Origin: Ashinkailepas kermadecensis | Lineage: Eukaryota > Arthropoda > Thecostraca > Neolepadidae | NCBI GenBank assembly: GCA_034440615.1 | Contig: JAOTOM010005104.1 | Location: 248,001-312,000, forward strand | Length of the DNA: 64,000 bases | Direction: 5' to 3' | Shown here: one piece after another, positions 1-11,905 of the stretch | Layout: the number at the start of each line of letters is the position of its first letter | Numbering within the stretch: position 1 is the stretch's first letter | The notes under the pieces: generated by a model | The model's database searches: none | What the model was told of the DNA's origin: nothing | What the model saw: the letters and a program-made list of their open reading frames with translations, nothing else | Translations under genes and position numbers: made by a program

Positions 1-510
1 TTTTCCCGGCCAGAAGGACACCACCTTCTATGTCGGGGTACGTGGCCCCAGTGCCACCCCTGAATCCGCCCCTGGTTGTTCTTTCATCGAGACGTGTCTC
101 CATAACACCGATATAATTTTTTACGAATGCAATACCACCACCCGGGCTAATACCAGGGTTTGACTAGGTTGGGACACTAGTATTACCATAGTAACGATCC
201 CACAAAACCACCCGCGTTGGTTCTTCATTGGTAAGTTCTACGATGTATTAACAATTACGGCACCAATACCAAAGACAAACTCAACACAAAGGTGGTCAAT
301 CGTACCAATGTGGATACCAGTGTTATACCAGCATCATTTACCAAGGTCTTACCACCATCATGTTCCATGGAGCGCTTGTTCGACCCTCGTATCGTCCTAC
401 ACGTTAGTAATCGTCACATAGCATACCAGTCGACCATGGTATTTCTTCCGCGCATTGGCAATCACTACCAACACAAAACCAGTGTTCCCTGGTCACAGGG
501 ACGCCGACAG
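1..510. repeat. degenerate short tandem repeat, no gene
   Basis: No coding signal is seen. From about 125 to 510 the sequence is a decayed tandem repeat whose recurring core is close to 'accaatgtgg' or 'taccagtgtta', with units of roughly 20-30 bases. The first 75 bases contain 'gtgccacccctgaatccgcccctgg', in parts like the ends of other interspersed repeats in this window. Short open frames here are chance products of the repeat. Confidence 0.35.
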
Positions 511-1540
511 AACTCCAACTTGAATTCAGGTGGTTAAAGCGTCGGAGTGAGGTGCAAGGACGGCGTCCAACGATACAGGTAAAATAGGCTGGCTCAGTGT
601 CGCCCAACTGTGTAGTCACCTTTTGCGTCACGGTGCTTGACTACAGTGGATACCTGATGTCTTCTGATTCGAAATACTTTACGTTGAATGAGGGCAGGAC
701 ACGTTTAAGTGCCACGTTTGCCCCGTTTAAGTGATCGCCTTCTCCGGTAGTTACCGCCCGAAAATGTACATAAGCATGAGCGGCGCCAGCGGGACCAATA
801 AGGTGAGCTTGAGGTAGGGGCTCCCGGAAGTTTTATGGCATGCAACATTATATTTATATGGACATCGCACGAAAAGAAACGCATTAAAAGCCCGGCTGTA
901 CCCCCAAACGTTTGCCCCTGGCGCCACCCTGAGAGCGGCAGCGCCACGTCTTGAAGTGCCAGTGGCCCGTATCCACAGCTGCAATGTTCCAGCGACGCAT
1001 ACAAAAAAACTAAACTTGTCATGGTGTGTAGTGGTTGCAAAATTTTCAACATATTTTTTTAGAAGGTAAAAAAAGGTTTTTTTTGTCTTCAACAACAGAT
1101 CAGGCTAGGGTTAGGTTTGCTTGTTTTTAAGTTGATTTTTTTTGCAAAAGAATATTGTTTAAAGATTGTCCACTAAAAAAAAATAATTTGTCTTCTTGCA
1201 TGGACAGGTAGGTTAGTTTGTACTTTACTTTTTATGCTATATTACCAAACTCTAGGCCCATTTTGGGTGTTATTTTGTCTCCCAACGGAAAAGTATGCCT
1301 TTTTCAGAGGAAATTGATGGTTATAATGTGCTAACCACGTTAATAAACATGGCATTTAAAAAATCCAAGACTTTAAAATTACCTTGAACTGCAAACTTAC
1401 CCAATATTGGACTATGTTGTCACCAATAGTGTGGAATACTTGTTGCCATGTATGTTGGCAGGAGGGGTGAGGAAAATCTATGCATAAAAATTACAAGGAT
1501 CCAAGATAAGCTCCTGCCAAACTATGTAGGTAAATTTGCG
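511..1540. other. no recognisable feature (AT-rich toward the right)
   Basis: I see no exon-like open frame with splice sites, no transposon domain and no RNA gene. The right half is AT-rich with poly-T tracts. Open frames around 705-1095 show no protein family character. Confidence 0.4.
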
Positions 1541-1559
1541 CTTTAAGGTTTTTGATGAA

Positions 1560-1700
1560 TTCTTGGAATTTACATTTCCAGTGTAATGCTTATGAATGTG
1601 ACTAGGGTGATGGGACCACTGATTTTCTATGCAAGTGCTTACTTCTCAGTTTGTGAGCAAAATAACACCAACAACAGGGGCTTTCAGTTGGGGAACCGTA
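1560..1700 (+). repeat. AT-rich interspersed repeat, copy 1
   Basis: This stretch shares a clearly related sequence with 39456-39600: 'cttggaatttacatttcc' versus 'cttggaatttatatttca', followed in both by 'tatgaatgtg', a 'gatg(t/g)gacca' step, an 'agcaaaataaca' or 'agcagaataaca' step and 'aggggctt'. The order is kept over about 140 bases. No coding potential is seen, so this is a diverged interspersed family of unknown class. Confidence 0.5.
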
Positions 1701-2630
1701 TACAAATTAAGGTTTAAAAAATATAATCAACATGTAACATAACCTAATCTAACCGAACATAGCCTAATCTCCCTTTGGAGAAACAAGGCCAAGAAATAAA
1801 ATTTTGAAAAATATCAAACAATTTTCTTAATATTTTCCAACTTACAAAATCAAACCCAACACAACCTAATATAACCTATGACAAACTGCTTTTGAAGAAA
1901 AACAAGTTCCAACTTCTTTTTATTCTTTTATATTTTGTATTTCTCAACTTGAAAAAAAACTAACCTAACCTAACCAAACCTAACCAATTTGTTTGCCTTA
2001 TGGAGGCAAAATATGTGTAAAGCTTGTCTTGTAAACACCTTAAAGCGCAATAGTACCGCTCTGTCCCCCTAGGCCCTAGATTGATTTTGAAATAAGTACA
2101 AAAGTTTGGTGATATTAGGATCATATTACAATAATTTAACACAGCATATGGTGAGTAACGACAGTGCATTTCCACCTTAAGCATGATAACAATTTTTGGA
2201 GTTGGTTAGGATTGAATGTGGGTCGTCCACATGTGCTATCTTTCCCAGGTGCATTTCTTGAGGTTATTCAGATGCAAAAGAAGTCCCAGATGCACACCTT
2301 TAGTACCAGTTACAGAGCATCGACATCAGGTGTGCAAGACAGTAGCAACACTGAATTTCTGAAGCATAATTTTGAACACATTCCTTTTGATCATTATTGA
2401 TCATCATATATTTTTACAAAGTTATTAGGGTTAAAATGTAGTTTTCTAGTCAGGCAGGAATACAATTATATTTTCAAAGTGAGATGTATGTTTCATGCCC
2501 GAAATGGAAGACAGAAGCCTGCTCTTTACACTTTGGTGCCCTCTGTGGCTGCGGAACACGAAATAACTGCCAAAAATTGATGGTAACATCCTACTTAAGC
2601 ACTGTAAAGCTTTGTTTATGTCACCCACAT
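1700..2630. other. AT-rich DNA without genes; short CCTAA tract
   Basis: No gene is supported. At about 1958-1985 there are roughly three consecutive CCTAA units plus variants, and loosely similar 'cctaat' words occur at 1740-1880. The open frames at 2164-2400 and 2446-2705 show no family features. Confidence 0.35.
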
Positions 2631-2631
2631 C

Positions 2632-2760
2632 CCGTGGCGTACCTTGGATTTGGCGCCAGGGGGACGAACGGATTTGGAGGGGGCCCAACTACGCCATTTA
2701 AATAAGTCCCCGGATTTCGACCACTTTTTCAAAGGGCCTATTTTATTTTGATGTAAAATA
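2632..2760 (+). repeat. interspersed repeat with 'ggcgtacc' end, copy A
   Basis: The stretch reads 'gtggcgtaccttggatttgg', then 'ggatttggagggggccca', then 'ccccggatttcgaccactt'. The reverse strand at 27300-27430 carries the same order of words ('gtggcgtacctagaatttgc', 'tatttggagggggcccac', 'cctcggatttcgaccacta'). These are two copies of one family in opposite orientation. The CAGTGGCGTA-type end resembles ends of non-autonomous DNA transposons, but no terminal inverted repeat could be closed. Confidence 0.6.
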
Positions 2761-3129
2761 ATTGGTTACCAATTTAATTGTCCTGTTTAGGGGGCCCAAT
2801 CTACCGCTACCCGCCTTGTGCATTCAGCGCATTCGCCACACTTCGTGCGATTCTCCGGTTTCTGCCAGGCCTCCCACGTTTTGCTAATTGTTGTCATATG
2901 ATAGTATTATGCCGTATTTCACGTAGTTCACTGGGAAAATTCTGTTATCTCAATTCAATGATTAGGTCTCTTCTTCCCACATTTTCTGGTGGCTAAGAAA
3001 TCCGGAGACCCGCTGAGCTTTGATGCACCTCATCTCTTTTGTTAAATTCGCTCCCAGATTGGCTGCCGAACCGAGGCCCTAGCTAAGTGTTTTTTGACCC
3101 GTTGCGTTTTCTTCGTGTACAAATGTGTT

Positions 3130-3720
3130 AGGGCTTCAGCCAATTTTTGCTAGGGGCCCGGTACATTTTTCAGAACCAGGTTCTTTATTTTTAGAGTTTT
3201 GTTGCTTTTTTGTGCACCGACCATATTTTTGAGGAGTCGGCGCGTTTCGAAGACCCCGATGTGTTTATTTAGTGCCCGGTCTTTTTTATCTTTCATTAGG
3301 ACCATGTCGCCTTTTGAGGGTCCCAGCATGGTTTTGAGACCCCTACGCGGTCCCATGGCCCAGGTGTGCTTTGGGAGCCTTCGTTGTGTTTTTTTTTAGA
3401 GCTCCCGGTGTGTGTATTTAGAGCTGCAACGCATCTTTTAAGGCCCAGACACTTTTTGCGACACTCGGTACGCTTTGGAGGGCCTGGCGGATTTTCGGCC
3501 TCCCGTTGTGCTCTTGGGGTCCCGCTGTGTATATTGGGGGCTCCTGATCGCACATTTATTGCACCCAGCACGATTTTGTGGGCTCCTGTATAATTTATCG
3601 TGGTCCCGGTTCGATTTTTTTCGGGCCCGGTCGCGTGGTTTGGGCGGAGACGCCTTGTGGCCCCAATGTGATCTTTAGGGTACCTAGTGCGGTTGTTTGG
3701 GGTACCAGTGTGATTTTTTA
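3130..3720 (+). repeat. degenerate minisatellite, about 25-28 bp units
   Basis: The sequence is a decayed tandem array of units resembling 'ggtcccggtgtgtttttt': a G/C-rich half (ggccccggt, gagctcccggt, ggcccagac) alternates with a T-rich half (tatttttag, tttttgaga). Read on the other strand, the same unit style fills 24995-26660. Open frames on both strands arise from the repeat and are not genes. Confidence 0.6.
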
Positions 3721-3966
3721 GACACTGTTGACGGTAGACCTCACGACGACGGTTGGCCGTGCCCAGCGATCAGTCGCTTGTGTTACAATTGTCGCCAGAC
3801 GGCACACTTCTCAGCTGTGTGTCGGAACATCGCAGAGAGCAGCGAGCGGCGGGACGGTAGTTCCAGCCGCCGTCGTCAGGGGCGAGAAGCTTCCAGATCC
3901 CGCCGCCAGGTGCCGCTAGTGCTTGTTGAAGATGGCGCCTTGAGTCATAAAGTCATAAAGTATTAA
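3697..3966 (+). pseudogene. retroelement gag-like zinc-knuckle relic
   Basis: The frame contains 'CYNCRQTAHFSAVC', a CX2CX4HX4C zinc knuckle of the kind found in retroelement gag and LINE ORF1 proteins, followed by an Arg/Ser-rich tail. About 90 codons are open, but no capsid or reverse transcriptase part is adjacent and the left side is minisatellite. It is best read as an isolated gag or ORF1 fragment. A host CCHC protein is possible but there are no convincing exon borders. Confidence 0.45.
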
Positions 3967-4089
3967 GGCTTAATAAGAGCCACAGGGGCCCATCTAGGTT
4001 AAGCCTATCTAGAAAAGGTACTAGAATGTACATACTCCCACCCCAATCAATCCCTTATCCCAAGTTCCTAGGAAGCTATATATCCCAGC

Positions 4090-4500
4090 CCATCTAACAC
4101 CACTCACTTGCTACCGCCTAACACCCTTAATAATCACAAGCTCCTCCCATCACACCCATCGTGCCACCATAGACAACCTCATCAGCATCACATCCCGAAG
4201 GAAGGTGCCGAATCCACTGCTAGGCACATCCCACAGAAATTCATAAAGCGTTCAGACTTAATTAGAGACTCACTTGCTATTGCATAATACACTCAACAAT
4301 TACAAACTCCTCCCATCATACCCATTGTGCTACCATAGACAATCTCATCAGTATCACATCCCGAAGGAAGGTGCTGAATCCACTGCTAGGTACACCCTAT
4401 ATAAAGTTATAAAGCATTTAGACTTAATAAGAGACTCACTTGCTATTTCATAACACAGTCAACAATTACAAACTCCTCCCAACTCCCACTCCTCCCTGTC
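4090..4500 (-). repeat. 3' UTR tandem repeat of the CR1-like LINE
   Basis: Immediately downstream (minus strand) of the LINE stop codon there are two full units and one partial unit of about 165 bp. Each contains 'cccgaaggaaggtg(c/t)', 'gaatccactgctagg' and 'ctcacttgctat'. Tandem 3' UTR units are common in non-LTR elements. A single diverged unit recurs at 45824-46053 as a separate truncated insertion. Confidence 0.7.
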
Positions 4501-4502
4501 GA

Positions 4503-7392
4503 TCAACCTTCCCTGGAATACAGAAAAACAATCCCCCTATTCTTATAATGATTGTCTATGCCGTTTTTGAAGATGTTCAGTGTGTTGCTACTGACAATGG
4601 TTCCTGGCAGCTGGTTCCAGTGTTCTACTACCCTGTTGGTGAAGAAAGACTGTCTTAACATTGTCCTGCTGTGATTAACTTTAATTTTGAATTGATGACC
4701 TCTAATTGCATCATTTCTGTTAAATTCAAACATTTCCCTGAGATATCCCTGTTCCTGACCATGAACAAATTTAAAAACCTCGATGAGATCTCCTCTCAGC
4801 CTTCTATATCTAAGTGAAAACATGTGCAATTTTTTCAGTCTTTCCTCATATTCCAGGTTGCCTATACCATTAACCATTTTTGTTGCCCTCTTTTGTACTC
4901 TCTCTAAAAGCCAACAATCTTTCTCATAACTAGGGGACCAAGCTTGGACACAGTATTCCAAATGTGGCCTGACATATGCACAGTAAAGCTTCCTGATGAC
5001 CTCCTCACTTTTGTATGACACATTCCTCTGTATTGCCCCAAGCATTCTTAGTGCCTTCTTCCTGGCTTCTTTGGTCTGTTCTGATGCCCCCAATTTTGTG
5101 TTCAAAATAACACCAAAGTCCTTCTCCTGCTGAGTCACAGATAGTACTTGGCCACCCATCAAGTATGGAGCCTTCATATGCTGCCTACCTACATGCATGA
5201 CTTTGCACTTATCAAAATTAAACTTCATTTGCCATTTTTCTGACCACTTCACACTAGCTCGTCTAAGTCTTTCTGCAGCAAAACCTGCTCATTTTGCCCT
5301 GTTATTGCCCTAAAGATCTTCAAATCATCCGCAAATTTCAAAACCTTACTGCTTAGGCCACATTCAATGCTATTCACATATATAATGAACAATAGTGGCC
5401 CCAGTACCGACCCCTGGGGGACTCCACTAAGAACATTTTGCCATGATGACTTTGTACCATTTAGCATCACTCTCTGCTGTCTATCTGAAAGCCACAACTC
5501 TATCCATTTTAGGATGCTACCTGCAATACCATGGACCTGAAGCTGCATCATTAACCGTTTATGGGGTACCTTGTCAAAGGCCTTACTAAAGTCAAGATAT
5601 GCTACATCAACCTGATTTCCCTGATCAAATTGTTCTGTAGCAAAATTCAAAAAGTCCAAGAGATTTGTGAGGCACGATCGCCCTTTTCTAAACCCATGTT
5701 GAGTATCTTGAATCTGTTTCCTTCCAGAAAACTAACTATTCTATCCTTGATAATTGATTCGAGTACCTTGCAGACTAGGGATGTGAGGCTTACTGGCCTA
5801 TAGTTTTCAACTTTCCCTCTTTCTCCTTTCTTTAAAATAGGAACTACATTTGCTCTTTTCCAATCTGTTGGAATTTCATTTTGCGAAACTGATCTACAAA
5901 ATATTATACTAAGTGGAATTGCCACTTCCTTTTCAGCTTCCCGCAATACCCTAGCATAAATTCCATCGGGTCCTGCTGCCTTGTTTGTCTTTATTTTTCT
6001 GATATAATTGAAAACAATATCACTATCAATGAAATCAACATCGTGTATCTGATCACCTGTCACTGAACTGTGGTTCACGGTTGGCAGATTAGCCACATCC
6101 TCCACTGTAAACACTGATTTAAACTGCTTGCTCAGCTCCTCAACCATCTCACTATCCTCATTCAATATAGTCCCATTTACATCCAGTGGACCAATTGTGC
6201 TTGAAACTTTACTTAGCTTGTAGAAACTAAAGATCTTTTTACTGTCCCCATTACAGTTCCTAGCCAAATCCAATTCATTTGCTCGCTTTGCTGCTCTGAT
6301 TTTCTGCTTCACAGCGTCTCTAGATTTTTGATACGACCTTAGATTTACGATATTTGAAGCCTCCTTAAATACTCTAAATGCACCTTTCTTAGCCTTAATT
6401 GCTTTCATCACATCTGGTGTAAGCCATGCTGGCTTTCCTACCCTTCTTTTGCGCCTTTGCTTTTGGGGGACATGTCTAATCTGAATTTCCCTCAAGTAGG
6501 ATTTGAACTTTTCCCACATTTCACAGGCATTTAAATCAAAGAATTCTTCTTCCCATTTTATGGCACTTAAAACCTCTCTCATGCAGGCAAAGTCTGCCCT
6601 GTTAAAATTTGGAATCTTTGCCAAATTATCCTTGATTGTCCCTGATACCTGTGCCTTGAATCTCACTATGTTATGGTCACTTCTTCCCAGAGTTTCTCCT
6701 ACAGTCAAGTCTTGAACTATATCACTTAAATCTGAGAAGACAAGGTCCAAGAATGAGCCCTGCCTGGTTGGTTCCATTACAAACTGGTGTAAGAACAAGT
6801 CCTCTTCAAGGCATTTCCTAAACAGTTTACATGATGGGGAGCCAACACCAACATTTTCATATCCTTTTAGATTAAAGTCACCAAGAATAAGGCATTTCCT
6901 CTGAAAGTTTCTACTGATTTCCTCACAAATCACCTTATCAAGCTCCAGTTGCTGAGAATGTGGCAAGGTTCCTGATCGATACAAAGCTCCTATCCTCAAT
7001 TTATTGTTGTTGCCTTTTCCCACAGAAACATCAAGCCAAATGGACTCCACAGATACATTTTTCACCCCATCTACTACTTTTTGAGAACTGTATAAGCTAT
7101 TCACATAGAGCATTACACCACCCCCTTTCACTGCTGGACCCCTATTGCATGAAAACATATTGTATCCCCGGATCTCATAGTCCTGCAAGTTATCCCCAAA
7201 ATATCCCTCACTGACCCATGCCTCAGTAATGCAAACAAAATCTGGTTTCTCCTCAGCAACATAACACTTGAACTCATCAAATTTGGATCGAATGCTCTGA
7301 GCATTAAGCATCATACACTTAACAAAAAGTTCCATGACCCTCTTTGGCTTTTTTATGTTGAGTAGCTCTATCATCTCTGGATGAGCTACCAC
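4503..7392 (-). pseudogene. CR1-like ORF2: endonuclease and reverse transcriptase, frameshifted
   Basis: The protein would nick target DNA and copy the LINE RNA there. The N-terminal part shows the APE-type endonuclease: 'LNAQSI', 'ITEAWV', 'ILGDFN' and 'GRSDHN'. The reverse transcriptase follows with 'NYRPVSLTS', 'AYLDFSKAFDKVPH' (motif A), 'GVPQGSVLGPLLF' (motif B) and 'FADD' (motif C), then the usual thumb and C-terminal region ('YVRPHLEYCVQAWSP'). A one-base loss after 'GNRF' (near 5705) shifts the frame before motif A, and a two-base gain after 'DLDELV' (near 5255) shifts it back toward the C-terminal part. No in-frame stops were noted otherwise. Catalytic residues of both domains are present, so only the two shifts break it. 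Confidence 0.85.
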
Positions 7393-7512
7393 TCTGCCCC
7401 CTTGATCTACTGCTACCCCTATTTGCTGACTGTGAGGTTCTATTGCCTATGCTGTCACTATTGACATATCCCTGAGATGGCAATGCCAATTCTTCCCTCC
7501 CCACCCCATTAT

Positions 7513-8303
7513 CTAGTTTCCCTGAAGGACATGTTCGTATACTTTGCCTAACACTTGCACCCCCTTCTCAGAGAAGTGCAAGCCATCCCTCTGATAGAGG
7601 TCAGATGAGCCATAAAACCTGCACCACTTGTCAACAAAAGTCAAACCTAACTCATTGCAAAGCCTACCTACCCTGGCATTGGCTGCCAGTGCCCTAGAGC
7701 TCCACTGAGGGGAGACTCCAGCCCTAGGCAGAATAGCTGTCACAATAACTCTGCTATTGCTTTGCTTCAGGGTGGCCAGAAGGGCCACCCCTATTGTTTT
7801 CATGCAATAGGGGTCCAGCAGTGAAAGGGGGTGGTGTAATGCTCTATGTGAATAGCTTATACAGTTCTCAAAAAGTAGTAGATGGGGTGAAAAATGTGTC
7901 TGTGGAGTCTGTGGAGTCCTGTAGTCCTGCATCAGCTCCTCACTCCTAGCAGGACCTGTGTTGTTCACTCCTACCTGCACTATAACTGTACTGAACTGGT
8001 TTTCGCTGGTGGCCTGTGCGACCACTTGGACCAGGTCTCTAACCTTGGCACCAGGCCTGGTAATGCACCTCCTACCTTTCCGACCTTTACAGAATACCCT
8101 ATCCAAATGCCGCACACGAGAGTCTCCTACGACTAGCACTTTCTCCTTGCTGCTATCACTATCACTATCACTATCCTGGGGGCAGTCCTCCAATGCCTGG
8201 AACCTGTTGGATGTTGTTACTACTCCTGCCTGTTGAGCTGCTTCGCTAGGTTTTTTCCCACTCCTACCACCTACCAGGATAGTACCTGAGTAATGCAGAG
8301 GAT
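7513..8303 (-). pseudogene. CR1-like ORF1 with SGNH-esterase-like domain
   Basis: The frame contains block I 'GDSRVRH', 'VGVNN' and 'DGLHFS', matching the Gly-Asp-Ser and His-containing blocks of SGNH/GDSL hydrolases found in CR1-type ORF1 proteins. An Asp/Ser stretch precedes it. Reading continues upstream of 8193 without a stop to about 8303, but no ATG is seen there, so the N-terminus is lost. Between 'QDYR' and 'GVALLATLKQ' about 115 bases (7795-7909) are foreign to an esterase: they are an inverted copy of the endonuclease segment at 7042-7156. This insertion should break the esterase fold. Confidence 0.75.
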
Positions 8304-8960
8304 CTCCTAAGAGTCAGAGAGGACTGAACTGGAATTCTTCTGATGTTGAGAGCGGCCCCTAATGGATGAACAAGGCCACCCGAGAGGAAAAAATCCGTGC
8401 TGGCTGGCAATTGAGGTGAGGAATACCGAGGGCCATCCTCAGAGCTAGAATGCTCTGGAAACCACGAGAGCTGTCGATAACTAGGAAGGATCCCCTAACA
8501 GCATGAGAAGGCCCTTGAGGGCGAATAGAGTTCCCTGAGAGCTAAGAAGAGTCCCTTTGTCAATGAATGTGAGGAATACTGAGGGACAATGTCAGAACTA
8601 GAAAGTCCTGGAAGCTAGAAAGACTGTCATGGACTGGGAAGAGTCATAACAGCTGGAGAGGACCCCTGACGATTGGAAATGGTCACTGAGCGCCAGAGGG
8701 GACTGGACTGGGATGCCCAAGAGGCTTGAAAAGGGTCCCTATGAGCCGAGCAGGGCCCCCTGAGATATAAAGACTCCTTAAGGGCTAGCGATCGTTGTAA
8801 GGAATACTGAGAGCCAATTCCAGAGCTAGAATGTCATTGCCAGCCCGAAAAACTTGAGTAGGGAGGTCCTCTGAGAGCTAGAGCGGACCGGACTGTGATG
8901 CTCCTGAGGCTTGGGAGGAACACTGGGAGATGAACAGAGTCACCTAAGAGCCAAGGGGAG
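8304..8960. repeat. degenerate minisatellite, about 25-30 bp units
   Basis: Recurring words are 'gagagct(a/g)gaa', 'gagtccct', 'ggaatactgag' and 'ggacccctga'. The units are too diverged to count exactly. There is no coding signal. The LINE 5' truncation point abuts this array. Confidence 0.55.
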
Positions 8961-9950
8961 TTCCGAAAGCTGGCGATGTTTGCGAGAAATTGTGAGGTCT
9001 GTCTCAGAGCTGCTTTGTCACGAAGGAAGAGTTGGAGTAGGTCACTGCGAGCCTCGTAGATCGCTTTACGAAAGCTCTCGCCGTCAAGGAACACACAAAT
9101 TTCACAAGTTCTCGCCTGCTGATATTACGACTGTTTTGGTACATGTATTGTCGAACGACGAGGAACGTGTCGTGGAAGTGTCACGATTGGTGGACAAACA
9201 CAAGCTAGACACGAGACAGAAACAATTGGTGCACATATGAAACATGGTTTGTTACCGCAGCTACTTGCATATTTGTGTGTAGATCTGTCTTTGGGCATGT
9301 AACAGTAATTTTGGATCGTTCCCATGCCCTCAAATATGCAAACGGTACTTCGATGCACTCCTGAGGGGGCATGGTTGTGACGTGATGTACCTTCTTATTT
9401 CTCAGTTGGATACATGTTTGTTCTGAACATACAATGATTGCGTAACCATGGTGTATACATTGCCCTCGTGAATCCCTACGGATGGTGAATACAATAATAC
9501 CCTACTGTGAGAATACAAGCATTAACAGATGTCAGGAAGTGTTCTCGACGAACGAAATTGAAACGCATTTACTCAAGGATATAACTGGATACAACAAAGC
9601 ACAGTCTACTGGTCCCGACCACAGTTTAGTTGAGGCCAATGGCCACTTCTGACATCAGTAGGCTCTTTTCATCTGATGTAGACAACTGGATATTGGAGGT
9701 AAATAAGTGCATTAGAAGACATAAATACACAATGCCAGAGAACACGTTGCTACGTGTTATCAAACCGCATTTCGATTTTGGACGGAGAGACGGCCGAGTT
9801 AGTAGCTCAATCTTTGGAAGACTTCAAATATAGTAAAGTTTGCGCTCTCCAAATAACTATTTATAAAAACCTATTTGTATTCGCTATGTAACAAGCCAAA
9901 ACATGGTCCTTCCATTTTGTCAATTAAGAAAACAAAAATTTCACGGGCAT
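8961..9950. other. no recognisable feature
   Basis: No open frame here shows family features or plausible splice borders. Base composition is mixed and no tandem structure is evident. Confidence 0.4.
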
Positions 9951-9954
9951 CGAG

Positions 9955-10300
9955 GTCACCGGAGGTCACGTGACCTGAGTCACGCGGTAACTGTTTTATT
10001 ATTCATGACATATTACAAATATTGTCAGAATTCGATTCCTTGAATCTTTGCGAGTTGAAAAATTCCCGGATATTTATATTTTGACGACTAATTAACTTAG
10101 TTATCGGCCACCGAACATAACTTTGCAGCATGACCTTCCAGAAATGCTCGAAGCTATAACTTCTGAACCTTTGACCTGATCGAAGTAAATTTGCACAGGT
10201 GGATTCAGGGCATAAGATAACCTTATACACCAATTTTGCTCAAAATCTGGGACATGAGGGTGCCGGGCCCCGGTCGATCTGTCGTTTTTTTGTCCCACGC
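9955..10300 (-). repeat. interspersed repeat family R1, copy 1
   Basis: The reverse strand ends with 'gtcgatctgtcg' and contains 'gctataacttctgaac', 'cacaggtggattc', 'gcataagataac' and 'ggtcacgtgacct'. The same words in the same order occur on the plus strand at 19535-19925 and 21765-22185. No protein domain was found, so a non-autonomous element is likely. Confidence 0.65.
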
Positions 10301-10339
10301 CCTATTCCTTCCACCTCTGGCCCCACTCCTGGTTGTGCG

Positions 10340-11110
10340 TATCATGTACTCTAGATCCACCCTCTGGGATGTTCTCCTGCAGGTGTTTCCTCTTTGTTGA
10401 AGGATCTTTGGGATTGATGGTATGATGTGGACTTGGGTGGTGCCTTTTCAGTAGCCTGTATAATTTCTTGCTGTGCCATATTGTGATGTATGTGGACATA
10501 CCTCTGTTCCTTGCTCTTACGTGCCATGATCTTTCCATTTTTAGTGTGGTAGTTGACTATAAGGCCTTTGTCCCATAGATCTCCTAGCACCTGCATTTGT
10601 TTTGCCCGTTTTGCTGTCAAATTTTCATGTACTATGATTTTTGTTTTGTTGTCACCCTTCTGACTGGATTTTGAGTCATAAACAGCACTCCTATCATCAA
10701 GGTCCTTACATTTTATCAACACTCTCTTATTTTGTCTCAGACGGTGGCATGCTGAGATTGAGCCTTTCAGTTTCACTCCAAGTTTCTCTTCTATGACCCT
10801 TTTTGTGATTTCCCTTGTTTTTTTCTGGTTCCACATATGTATCCGGTGGGGCAAATGGGAACCCACCCCCACCCAAAATCAGAGAATCCTTCCTTGTATA
10901 TTGTTCAATTTCGTCCATCTGATTGTTTGTGTCCACTAGATCCATTTTTAGTTTTGTTTTCCTCATTTAATTGATTCATCTCATCCTTGATTTTTTTGCA
11001 CTCTTCCTTGATGTCCTGCAACTCCCTTCTAAGCTCCATTTCAATTTTATGTATTCCCTCTTGGATCAATTTGTTTACATCCTCCATGACACACCCAGTC
11101 CAGGTCCCCA
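10340..11110 (-). pseudogene. LINE ORF1 relic: coiled coil plus RNA-binding domain
   Basis: Three overlapping minus-strand frames form one decayed protein. The N-terminal part is an acidic/basic heptad-like coiled coil ('ELRRELQDIKEECKKIKDEM'). Next is 'DEIEQYTRKDSLILGG', as seen at the start of the RRM-like region of L1/Tx1/jockey-type ORF1 proteins. Last is a basic C-terminal domain with 'KIIVHENLTAKRAKQM' and 'YHTKNGKIMARK'. At least two frameshifts separate the parts. The protein would have been an RNA chaperone of the retrotransposition complex. No ORF2 follows on the minus strand, so this is a truncated copy. Confidence 0.7.
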
Positions 11111-11338
11111 ATCTATTCTATATCAGCTAGTAAGTTTTCAGTTGTGTATATAATCCTAGTCTAGTTTTATTTACTAATTCACCAGCAGCAGCCCAAGCAC
11201 AGAATCATAACAGGAAAAAAACAACACCAGAACAAGACAGTCCGTACCTATTCCCTGATCTACCGGTGCGCCGCTTATGCCCCGTATACTTATACGTCCG
11301 GACCGCTGGCCGTCACAGAACCGAATGAACTTGATTTC

Positions 11339-11626
11339 CTATTTGAAGCGGAACAACTGTCCAGATTGAACAATATAAAACTTGTCCCCTAATACTGCCC
11401 TTAGGGAGAAAGGAGCACGTCCAACGTGACGTCTTCGCTCATGGGTACGTCCGCGGCAGGAAATCAATACATGCCGCACTGACAATGTAGCATGGCACCT
11501 TGGATACAGCGGACTGTCACCACCGTTCAGATGATAGCAGTGGGTCTCGTATGTATGGCCTATTCGCAGGCGGCAGCATCGCCTCGTTACGTCTGATTTC
11601 CTGTGATGACGAGAACCATTCACCAA
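11339..11626 (-). pseudogene. LINE C-terminal tail fragment (post-RNase H)
   Basis: The frame reads 'CRLRIGHTYETHCYHL', then 'PLYPRCHATLSVRHVLISC', then a short tail ending near 'LGDKFYIVQSGQLFRF'. This matches the 'LRIGHTRLTH...C..C...L+V.HIL..C' signature at the C-terminus of I- and jockey-like LINEs. It lies next to, but is not clearly part of, the element at 11906-14285. Confidence 0.65.
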
Positions 11627-11639
11627 GAGATAGTTTGAT

Positions 11640-11797
11640 TGTTCTCATCGGGCCCGGCCCCCGACCTTACCTGGCCAGTCACCAACTGGACAACCTCAAT
11701 AGCGGACACGTAATGCGACTCGAACCCGTCCTACCGAAATGGGGAGACGTTCCCAGGCCAGCGCTCTATCCACTGAACTAACCTTGCGGCCGATGTT
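11640..11797 (-). mobile_element. tRNA-headed SINE, third head type
   Basis: On the minus strand the sequence starts 'cggccgcaaggttagttcag' and holds an A-box-like 'tagttcagtggatagag' and a B-box 'gggttcgagtc', spaced as in a tRNA. It then continues into non-tRNA sequence ('gactggccaggtaaggtcgg'). The continuation, and extra bases between the two arms, argue against a working tRNA gene. Target-site duplications were not identified. Confidence 0.55.
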
Positions 11798-11905
11798 CGT
11801 GTTCAATTCTAAGTAGTCGGTCTGCGACTGATGCTGGTTGTCCGTATTGAATGGCCGTTAAGCTTTGCATATGCAATTATATGTGATCAAATTTGTCTCG
11901 GTCAG

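Larger units (their letters stand above)
4503..8303 (-). mobile_element. CR1-clade LINE, 5'-truncated, nearly intact
   Basis: In reading order on the minus strand: ORF1 with an SGNH-esterase-like domain (8303-7513), ORF2 endonuclease and reverse transcriptase (7392-4503), then tandem 3' UTR repeats. ORF1 stays open to about 8303, where sequence changes to a degenerate minisatellite, so the 5' end is truncated. ORF2 has only two frameshifts (near 5700 and 5255), which suggests a fairly young copy. An internal inverted duplication lies in ORF1 (7795-7909). CR1 is inferred from the esterase ORF1, the endonuclease plus FADD-type reverse transcriptase, and the absence of RNase H. Confidence 0.85.

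Noticed and set aside
1958..1985. Telomeric (TTAGG)n tract
   Set aside because: Only about three clean units with many variants around; too short to claim a telomere or even a clear interstitial telomere.
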